NCBI GenBank assembly: GCA_017411935.1
Contig: JAFQPC010000183.1
Location: forward strand, 1-6,271
Direction: 5' to 3'
DNA: 6,271 nt
Origin: Clostridia bacterium
GTDB lineage: Bacteria; Bacillota; Clostridia; Oscillospirales; CAG-272
This document shows, piece by piece, positions 1 to 4,958 of this stretch. Positions within the stretch are counted from its first letter, which is position 1. Each line of letters begins with the position of its first letter. The translations under genes and the position numbers were made by a program. The notes beneath the pieces were generated by a model, which was not told the origin of the DNA, ran no database searches, and saw only the letters and a list, made by a program, of their open reading frames with translations.

Positions 1-40
1 CCCGCTCCCATTCATTCGCTCAAAAACTAAGATCAATCAA

Positions 41-72
41 AAAGAACCGATGCGAAATCGCATCGGTTCTTT
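41..72 (-). terminator. Rho-independent terminator after the lipoprotein gene
   Basis: A perfect 14-bp stem pairs 41-54 with 59-72 around the 4-nt loop AAAT (55-58). It begins 12 nt past the lipoprotein stop codon. Read leftward, the hairpin ends in a run of five T (43-39) and then mixed AT-rich sequence. Read rightward it is followed by TTTGTTGTATT, so it may also stop a rightward transcript entering from outside the window. Positions 1-40 beyond it show no gene or other recognisable element. Confidence 0.85.
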
Positions 73-84
73 GTTGTATTCAGT

Positions 85-1683
85 TTATCTGAGGCTTACA
101 AAAGAGTTTTCGATCAGCGCGTGGTGCGCAGCATTCATCGGTTGTTCGATAAACGAAATTTCATAAGTGCTATTTCCAATCGTAATCACATAAAGGGTTA
201 CACTACCGGTTCCTTCACTATCAGAAATGGTGCAGGAGATCTTTGTAAACTTGAGTCCATCTGCGGTTGTGGACTGAACGATTGCCTTATCGGTCACGGT
301 CGTTCCGTCTTCTTCAAATATTCCGGTGAAAAATTCACCGAGCTTTTCATCTCCCCAAAGGGTATGGTCGTCATCGAGATTTCTCGGATGGGTAACAATG
401 CCGAAAAGCGAAGTTTCAGATTCAAACATGACATCACCTTCGACAACCGTCATTGTCCAAGCTTCGGGATAGTAGAAAGCAAGCGTGTTGTTGCTGAAGA
501 TCTTAGCGCCCTCGGGAGCAGTTGCGGGAGCTACGGTGATGTAGTCTGCGTTCTTTGCATATTCAGCAAAGAAGCTTCCCTCGGTAATCGAGATAATAGT
601 GTTTGCCGAACAATCGGAGAAGACGTATTCACCTGCATAGATCAGAGTGAACTCATTCTTTGCAGCATTCCAAACGTACTTGTCGCTCGTAACGCTTGCA
701 TTGAGTTGGTTCGGGTCAAAGCCCTTGCCCTTCATATTGGAGATCATCAGCTCCAATGCGTTCGAAGCATCCTTCGAGGTATCTCCGACCAAGGCTTCAT
801 TGATCGAAGCAACGAGCTTTTCGTCTGCCGCGGTCATTGCACCATAAACCTTATCGGTATTCGTGTCCCAAATGAACTTGACACCGGTCTGGCTGATGCC
901 CGAAAGGTAATAGCCTTCTTCTTCCAAGAACGCTGCTACCTGTGCAGGCGTTGCGAAAGACTGATCGGAGTTTGCGATCAAGGCGTTGATCTTCGACAGA
1001 ATTTCATTGTCAGCGCCCTCAAGCTTCTTATCACCGAGCAGGTTTACTTCGTACAAGCTCTTGCATCCGATGAATGCGCCGTCACCCAGATCGATGACCG
1101 AAGTGGGAACCGTAACTTTCGTGATGGCTACGCAGTTACGGAATGCGCCGTCCTCGATGGTCAGAAGACCCTCGGGAAGCGTGAAGTTCGTCAGCTTCTT
1201 GCAATTTTCAAAGGCACCCTCACCGACCGAAAGAAGTCCTGCAGGGAAAGAAACCTTTGTCAGGGCGTCACATCCTCTGAACGCACCCTTGCCGATCGTC
1301 GTCAGACCCTTGGGGAGAGTGATCTTCGTCAGATAATCACAATCTGCAAAAGCAAAGTCTCCGATATAGCCGACCGAGTCGGGAATGGTGATCGAAGAAA
1401 TGTTCGTTTTTGCCGAAAAAGCAGAGTCACCGATACCAACGATCGGACGACCGTCGATCTCATCGGGGATCGTTACTGCAATTCGCTCAACGCTCGTGTT
1501 CTGATAACCGGTGATTTCAAGCTCACCCTTTGCGTTGGCGGCATATGTAAAGTTTTCATATACGTTTGTCGCTGCGAGTTCTTCCTCGTTTTCTTCCTCG
1601 GTCGCATCTTCGTTCTGATTCTTACAACCGATCATGGCGAAAATCAGCAAAGCGGCAAGCGTCAATGCCAAAAGTTTTTTCAT
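85..1683 (-). CDS. LRR_5 (BspA-type) repeat lipoprotein with PsbP-like C-terminal domain
   Basis: Predicted 532-residue surface lipoprotein. Residues 1-20 form a signal peptide: Lys-Lys, a hydrophobic stretch, then a lipobox-like AMIGC with Cys20 as the lipidation site. A Glu/Asn-rich acidic linker follows (about 21-40). Residues 72-214 are leucine-rich repeats of the BspA/LRR_5 kind: one degenerate unit (72-99), then five exact 23-residue units (100-214) of the form xPxxLxxIGxGAFxxCxxLTxVx. Residues about 229-349 hold two related copies of a module ending in F/V-W-D/N-x-x-x-(D/N)-x. Residues about 395-532 resemble PsbP-like domains of clostridial lipoproteins (FYYPEAWT start). The ATG follows GGAGG by 6 nt and a consensus promoter. 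It is monocistronic in the window. LRR_5 proteins often bind host or matrix ligands, but no ligand can be named here. The product class is secure; the C-terminal fold is a suggestion from recall. Confidence 0.88.
   Translation of the reverse strand: MKKLLALTLAALLIFAMIGCKNQNEDATEEENEEELAATNVYENFTYAANAKGELEITGYQNTSVERIAVTIPDEIDGRPIVGIGDSAFSAKTNISSITIPDSVGYIGDFAFADCDYLTKITLPKGLTTIGKGAFRGCDALTKVSFPAGLLSVGEGAFENCKKLTNFTLPEGLLTIEDGAFRNCVAITKVTVPTSVIDLGDGAFIGCKSLYEVNLLGDKKLEGADNEILSKINALIANSDQSFATPAQVAAFLEEEGYYLSGISQTGVKFIWDTNTDKVYGAMTAADEKLVASINEALVGDTSKDASNALELMISNMKGKGFDPNQLNASVTSDKYVWNAAKNEFTLIYAGEYVFSDCSANTIISITEGSFFAEYAKNADYITVAPATAPEGAKIFSNNTLAFYYPEAWTMTVVEGDVMFESETSLFGIVTHPRNLDDDHTLWGDEKLGEFFTGIFEEDGTTVTDKAIVQSTTADGLKFTKISCTISDSEGTGSVTLYVITIGNSTYEISFIEQPMNAAHHALIENSFVSLR
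1042..1386 (-). repeat. Five in-frame 69-bp coding repeats (LRR_5 units)
   Basis: Residues 100-214 of the lipoprotein are five consecutive units of exactly 23 residues with no gaps: 100-122, 123-145, 146-168, 169-191 and 192-214. Conserved positions include Pro at unit position 2, Gly/Asp-Ala-Phe near the middle, an invariant Cys at position 16 and a hydrophobic-rich end. They are protein-level repeats that have diverged in DNA, so this is old duplication rather than a recent tandem expansion. Confidence 0.85.
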
Positions 1684-1688
1684 GAGAA

Positions 1689-1694
1689 ACCTCC
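1689..1694 (-). promoter_or_regulatory. Ribosome binding site of the lipoprotein gene
   Basis: Read leftward this is GGAGGT. GGAGG ends 6 nt before the ATG at 1683. It fixes that ATG as the start, in agreement with the signal peptide beginning there. Confidence 0.85.
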
Positions 1695-1714
1695 GTGATT
1701 CTGTAGTCCTTTTT

Positions 1715-1743
1715 ATTATACTCTATTTTTTCGCCATTGTCAA
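1715..1743 (-). promoter_or_regulatory. Consensus sigma-A promoter for the lipoprotein gene
   Basis: On the minus strand, -35 TTGACA lies at 1743-1738 and -10 TATAAT at 1720-1715. The spacer is 17 nt (1737-1721). All 12 bases match the consensus. Transcription should start near 1708, giving a leader of about 25 nt that carries the ribosome binding site. AT-rich sequence lies upstream of the -35. No obvious operator overlaps the core elements, so strong constitutive expression is the simplest reading. Confidence 0.9.
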
Positions 1744-1766
1744 TATAAAAAATGATTTCCCGAGCG

Positions 1767-1806
1767 TTTTTTTGTGAAAAAAAAGTAAATTTTCGGAATG
1801 CGAAAA
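1767..1806. promoter_or_regulatory. A/T tracts and short inverted repeat between the divergent promoters
   Basis: Between the two -35 boxes lie a T7-GTG-A8 stretch (1767-1784) and an inverted repeat, TTTTCG (1790-1795) and CGAAAA (1801-1806), separated by 5 nt. The repeat ends 2 nt before the recG -35 box. The A/T tracts could act as UP elements or as bent DNA for either promoter. The inverted repeat sits where an operator or activator site could be, but it matches no regulator site I recognise and could be chance in AT-rich DNA. Confidence 0.35.
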
Positions 1807-1807
1807 C

Positions 1808-1836
1808 TTGACAGAAGCCATATCGTCGTTTATAAT
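1808..1836 (+). promoter_or_regulatory. Consensus sigma-A promoter for recG
   Basis: -35 TTGACA (1808-1813) and -10 TATAAT (1831-1836) are separated by 17 nt (1814-1830), again a 12/12 match. Transcription should start near 1843, leaving a leader of about 25 nt before the GTG start. The promoter is divergent from the lipoprotein promoter, and the two -35 boxes are 64 bp apart. Confidence 0.9.
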
Positions 1837-1855
1837 ATAAATAAGAAATCAATTG

Positions 1856-1863
1856 GGAGGTGA
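1856..1863 (+). promoter_or_regulatory. Ribosome binding site that decides the recG start
   Basis: GGAGGTGA is a near-perfect complement to the 3' end of 16S rRNA. GGAGG ends 7 nt before the GTG at 1868. An in-frame TTG at 1853 lies upstream of and against this site, so it cannot be served by it. This argues for GTG 1868 as the true start. Confidence 0.9.
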
Positions 1864-1867
1864 GATC

Positions 1868-3997
1868 GTGGATACGAAGATCAAAAAGCTCTACGGCGTC
1901 GGAGAGGTCCGCGCGGCGGCGTACGGTCGTCTCGGCGTGGCTACGGTGGGGGATCTGCTTCGGCATTATCCGAGAGGATATGAGGATCGGGGCGACATTC
2001 GTCTCTTATCCGAATGTGACGGTGTGGGCAAAAACGCGCTTCTTCTCACGGTGGCGACCGAGCCCAAGAGCGCACGCATCCGAGGACGGATGTCGATGCT
2101 CAAATTCCGCGCTTACGACGACGGTGGCGTTTGTGAGATCACCTTTTTTAACCAAGAATATCTGAAAAACGTCTTTACCCCGGGAGCGACCTTCCGCTTT
2201 TACGGTCGGGTCGAGAAAAAAGGCAACCGTTATTTTATGACCTCACCCGCCTATGAGCCGTATCGCGAGGATGCTTTGCTTCCGCCGCTTGTTCCGATCT
2301 ATCCGCTGACCGAGGGGATCTCTCAAAAGCAGATTGCCAAGGATATGAAAGCGGCGCTGACGATCGCGGCGTGTTCGGCGGAAAAAGAAGACCCGCTTCC
2401 CGAGGAGCTTCGCCGCAGGCAAGGACTTTGTCTTGAGGCATACGCGCTTCGGAATATCCATTGTCCCGAGAGCTTTTCGGCACTTGCGGCGGCAAAAAAA
2501 CGACTGATCTTTGATGAATTTTTCACTTTTGCCTTGGGACTTTCCCAAGCGGGACGACGCTCCGAGCATACCCCTGCCGTTCCTTGCAAAGAGGGGGATC
2601 TTTCGCGCCTTTTTGCGAGCCTTCCGTATCGCTTGACGGGGGCGCAGGAGCGAGTGATCTCGGAGATCCGCGCCGATATGGCGAAGGATCGCGCAATGAA
2701 CCGATTGGTCGTCGGCGACGTCGGATGCGGTAAGACGATCTGTGCGGCGGCGGCAATGCTGATCGCGGTACAAAGCGGAAGACAAGCCGCGCTGATGGCA
2801 CCGACCGAGATCTTGGCGCGTCAGCATTTTGCCGATCTTTGCGAGCTGTTTGCACCGCTTGGCATTCGATGTGAATTGCTCGTGGGCGCGACGACTGCGG
2901 CGGAAAAAAGAAGAATTTATGCAGGACTTGCGAGCGAGGACGCGGAAAAGAGAATTTCCGTGGTCGTCGGTACTCAGGCACTTCTGAGCGAAGGAGTTTC
3001 CTTTGCTTGTCCCGGACTTGTCGTGACCGACGAGCAGCACCGTTTCGGCGTGCGTCAGCGCGCGGTGCTCGCGGGAAAGAACGATCTTTCGCATACGCTC
3101 GTGATGAGCGCGACGCCGATCCCACGTTCCTTGGCACTGGCACTTTACGGCGAGCTTGACGTATCGACGATCGACGAGATGCCCGCGGGACGGCAGAGAG
3201 TGGATACCTTTGTGGTGGATGAGAGCTACCGTGAGCGGCTCGACCGATTTATTTTGAAACAGATCGCCGAGGGCGGTCAGGTCTATATCGTATGTCCTGC
3301 CGTGGAAGAAAACGAAGAAGAAATGACCGACGTTTCTCTTTCGGATATTGACGGAGAGGGAAATCTCCATCGCAGAGCACCGCTCAAATCGGCGGTGCGG
3401 TATGCCGAGGAACTTGGCGAGCGTTTTCCCGATCTTTCGGTCACCTTTTTGCACGGAAAGCTGAAAAGTAAGGAGAAAGATCTTATTATGCAGGATTTTG
3501 CCGCAGGCAAGATCGACGTGCTCGTTTCGACGACCGTGATTGAGGTCGGTGTGAACGTACCGAACGCAAGTCTGATGATCGTGGAGAACGCCGACCGATT
3601 CGGACTTTCTCAGCTTCATCAGCTCCGCGGACGCGTCGGGCGCGGAAAACGGAAGTCGTACTGCGTGCTCGTTTCAGAAAATGCAACGGGGGAGAGTACG
3701 GCGCACGACCGTCTTATGACGATGCGCGACTGCTACGACGGATTTTCGATTGCCGAGCGCGATCTTGAGATGCGCGGACCGGGAGATTTTCTCCGATCGA
3801 CGGGCGACGCGTCGGTGCGGCAGAGCGGCGGCGTTCGCTTCCGACTTGCCGAGCTTTGTGACGATACGGGACTGCTGAAAAAAGCATTTGCCGAAGCCAA
3901 AACACTCATCGAAGCCGATCCCGATTTGAGCGAGACCCCTGTGCTTGCGAAACGCGTAGCGCAAATGTTCACTCCCGAGGATGGAACGATGAACTGA
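1868..3997 (+). CDS. recG: ATP-dependent DNA helicase RecG
   Basis: RecG is a superfamily 2 translocase that reverses stalled replication forks and branch-migrates Holliday junctions, R-loops and D-loops. The protein has 709 residues from the GTG start, slightly longer than the usual 680-700. The N-terminal LxGVG...RLGVxTVxDLLxxYPRxYEDR signature (8-41) leads into the OB-fold wedge domain (about 55-150). Helicase motifs are clear: Walker A GDVGCGKT (283-290, Lys289), DEQH (388-391) followed by RFGVRQR, SATPIPRSLAL (414-424), a motif V region around STTVIEVGVNVPNA (554-567), and QLRGRVGRG (585-593). The TRG translocation region runs to about 654 and ends RGPGDFL...RQSGG, with about six extra residues where RecG usually reads GT-RQSG. 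An acidic insert occupies about 479-508. It has its own consensus promoter and a terminator 9 nt past the stop, so it is probably monocistronic. Confidence 0.97.
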   Translation: MDTKIKKLYGVGEVRAAAYGRLGVATVGDLLRHYPRGYEDRGDIRLLSECDGVGKNALLLTVATEPKSARIRGRMSMLKFRAYDDGGVCEITFFNQEYLKNVFTPGATFRFYGRVEKKGNRYFMTSPAYEPYREDALLPPLVPIYPLTEGISQKQIAKDMKAALTIAACSAEKEDPLPEELRRRQGLCLEAYALRNIHCPESFSALAAAKKRLIFDEFFTFALGLSQAGRRSEHTPAVPCKEGDLSRLFASLPYRLTGAQERVISEIRADMAKDRAMNRLVVGDVGCGKTICAAAAMLIAVQSGRQAALMAPTEILARQHFADLCELFAPLGIRCELLVGATTAAEKRRIYAGLASEDAEKRISVVVGTQALLSEGVSFACPGLVVTDEQHRFGVRQRAVLAGKNDLSHTLVMSATPIPRSLALALYGELDVSTIDEMPAGRQRVDTFVVDESYRERLDRFILKQIAEGGQVYIVCPAVEENEEEMTDVSLSDIDGEGNLHRRAPLKSAVRYAEELGERFPDLSVTFLHGKLKSKEKDLIMQDFAAGKIDVLVSTTVIEVGVNVPNASLMIVENADRFGLSQLHQLRGRVGRGKRKSYCVLVSENATGESTAHDRLMTMRDCYDGFSIAERDLEMRGPGDFLRSTGDASVRQSGGVRFRLAELCDDTGLLKKAFAEAKTLIEADPDLSETPVLAKRVAQMFTPEDGTMN

Positions 3998-4006
3998 ATA
4001 AAAAAT

Positions 4007-4032
4007 ACCGCCAACGGTTTTCCGTTGGCGGT
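4007..4032. terminator. Bidirectional terminator between recG and rbr
   Basis: An 11-bp perfect GC-rich stem pairs 4007-4017 with 4022-4032 around a TTTT loop (4018-4021). Rightward it is followed by TGTGTTTTTTT (4033-4043), ending recG 9 nt after its stop. Leftward it is followed by ATTTTTTATT (4006-3997), ending the purF-like-trxA-rbr transcript 14 nt after the rbr stop. The symmetrical T-tracts fit one hairpin serving two convergent units. Confidence 0.93.
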
Positions 4033-4046
4033 TGTGTTTTTTTGAA

Positions 4047-4586
4047 TCAATAATTTTCTGCGTGGATCTCGAAATAAGCCTTGGGATGATTGCAGGTGGG
4101 GCAGATCTCGGGGGCTTTCGTGCCGACCATGATGTGTCCGCAGTTGCGGCATTCCCAAACCTTGACTTCGCTCTTGGCAAAGACCTCAGCGAGCTCAACG
4201 TTCTTCAGAAGTGCGCGGTAACGCTCCTCGTGGTGCTTCTCGACAGCGGCGACCAGACGGAACTTTGCGGCAAGCTCGGGGAAGCCCTCTTCCTCTGCGG
4301 TCTTGGCAAAGCCTGCGTACATATCGGTCCACTCGTAGTTCTCACCCTCTGCCGCGTGCAGCAGGTTTTCTGCCGTGTCGCCGATGCCCTCAAGCTCCTT
4401 GAACCACAGCTTTGCGTGTTCCTTCTCATTGTCTGCCGTCTTCAGAAAAAGTGCGGCGATCTGCTCAAATCCCTGCTTTTTAGCAACGGATGCGAAATAG
4501 GTGTACTTGTTTCTTGCTTCGGATTCGCCCGAAAAAGCGTTTCTGAGATTTTGCTCGGTTTTTGTTCCTGCGTACTTGTTGCTCAT
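4047..4586 (-). CDS. rbr: Rubrerythrin
   Basis: Rubrerythrin is a cytoplasmic non-haem iron peroxidase that reduces hydrogen peroxide to water in anaerobes. It has a four-helix ferritin-like di-iron domain (about 1-140) and a C-terminal rubredoxin-like Fe(Cys)4 domain (about 141-179). By comparison with Desulfovibrio rubrerythrin, the di-iron ligands are Glu21, Glu54, His57 (NEKEH), Glu85, Asp88 (EWTD), Glu116 and His119 (EKHH). The rubredoxin cysteines are Cys146/149 and Cys162/165 (CxxCG and CPxC). Asp88 stands where the Desulfovibrio protein has a Glu; I believe this is common in clostridial homologues. The length of 179 is typical for the two-domain form. It is the last gene of its operon, 35 nt after trxA, with its own AAGGAG site 8 nt before the ATG. 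Electrons probably come from rubredoxin or an NAD(P)H reductase encoded elsewhere. Confidence 0.97.
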   Translation of the reverse strand: MSNKYAGTKTEQNLRNAFSGESEARNKYTYFASVAKKQGFEQIAALFLKTADNEKEHAKLWFKELEGIGDTAENLLHAAEGENYEWTDMYAGFAKTAEEEGFPELAAKFRLVAAVEKHHEERYRALLKNVELAEVFAKSEVKVWECRNCGHIMVGTKAPEICPTCNHPKAYFEIHAENY

Positions 4587-4594
4587 AATAAATT

Positions 4595-4600
4595 CTCCTT
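4595..4600 (-). promoter_or_regulatory. Ribosome binding site of rbr
   Basis: AAGGAG on the minus strand, 8 nt before the rbr ATG (4586). It lies in the 35-nt trxA-rbr gap, which is otherwise AT-rich and holds no hairpin or convincing promoter. Confidence 0.8.
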
Positions 4601-4621
4601 ATTTTAAATATTTATAAAAGA

Positions 4622-4945
4622 TTACTGAATCATCTGATCCAACAGCGCGCAAAGCTCGCTCTTGGGGCGAAGTCCCTTGCGCGTCTCGACGACTGCTCCG
4701 TTCTTGAAGATTAAGAGAGCGGGGATCGCGTCGATATGGTAACGGATGGCGAGTTCACTCTCTTTGTCGACGTTGATCTTACCAACTTTGACCTTTCCCT
4801 CGTATTCGTTTGCGATTTCCTCGACGGTCGGAGCGATCATACGGCAAGGACCGCACCACTCTGCCCAGAAGTCCACAAGGACGGGGAGCTCGGAATGGAT
4901 GACTTCACTTTCGAAATTTTCTTTTGTTAAGGTGATTTCTGCCAT
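4622..4945 (-). CDS. trxA: Thioredoxin
   Basis: Small cytoplasmic dithiol-disulfide oxidoreductase of 107 residues, the standard thioredoxin length, covering the whole fold. The active site WCGPC is at 30-34 (Cys31, Cys34). The buried Asp25 and the cis-proline Pro75 (in AIPALL, with Ala after Pro where Thr is usual) are present. FKNG (79-82) is also typical. An extra Cys99 sits in the last helix, outside the active site. The gene starts 11 nt after the purF-like stop. Its AAGGAG site overlaps that stop codon, so translation is probably coupled. It is followed 35 nt later by rbr. No thioredoxin reductase is in the window, so the electron donor must be encoded elsewhere. Placement between a probable Fe-S protein and a peroxidase suggests a thiol-repair or peroxide-stress role; that part is inference. 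Confidence 0.95.
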   Translation of the reverse strand: MAEITLTKENFESEVIHSELPVLVDFWAEWCGPCRMIAPTVEEIANEYEGKVKVGKINVDKESELAIRYHIDAIPALLIFKNGAVVETRKGLRPKSELCALLDQMIQ

Positions 4946-4952
4946 AATTATT

Positions 4953-4958
4953 CTCCTT
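4953..4958 (-). promoter_or_regulatory. trxA ribosome binding site overlapping the purF-like stop codon
   Basis: On the minus strand the sequence reads TAAGGAG: the TAA stop of the upstream gene (4959-4957) shares two bases with AAGGAG (4958-4953). GGAG ends 7 nt before the trxA ATG. This ties the two genes into one operon and suggests translational coupling. Confidence 0.85.

Noticed and set aside
1042..1386. Regular 69-bp periodicity resembling a repeat array
   Set aside because: The repeats are coding, in frame and diverged at DNA level, with no constant direct repeat and variable spacer pattern. They are LRR units, not CRISPR or VNTR.
121..1698. 525-codon open frame on the plus strand opposite the lipoprotein gene
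   Set aside because: It is antisense to a gene with a signal peptide, repeats, ribosome binding site and promoter. Its translation is Arg/Cys-rich without recognisable domains, and it has no ribosome binding site of its own. It is a shadow frame.
1853..1867. Upstream TTG start for recG
   Set aside because: The TTG sits immediately before GGAGGTGA, so that ribosome binding site cannot serve it. The GTG at 1868 is correctly spaced and gives the normal RecG N-terminus.
2243..3619. 458-codon open frame on the minus strand inside recG
   Set aside because: It lies wholly within recG, which has every family motif. The translation is basic, His/Arg-rich and unrecognisable.
4032..4607. 191-codon plus-strand frame opposite rbr
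   Set aside because: It starts inside the bidirectional terminator and mirrors rubrerythrin, whose metal ligands are all in place on the other strand.
4587..4621. Possible internal promoter for rbr (TATAAA in the trxA-rbr gap)
   Set aside because: No acceptable -35 box lies 16-18 nt upstream; the nearest, TTGGAT, would need a 20-nt spacer. The AT-rich gap is more simply an operon spacer.
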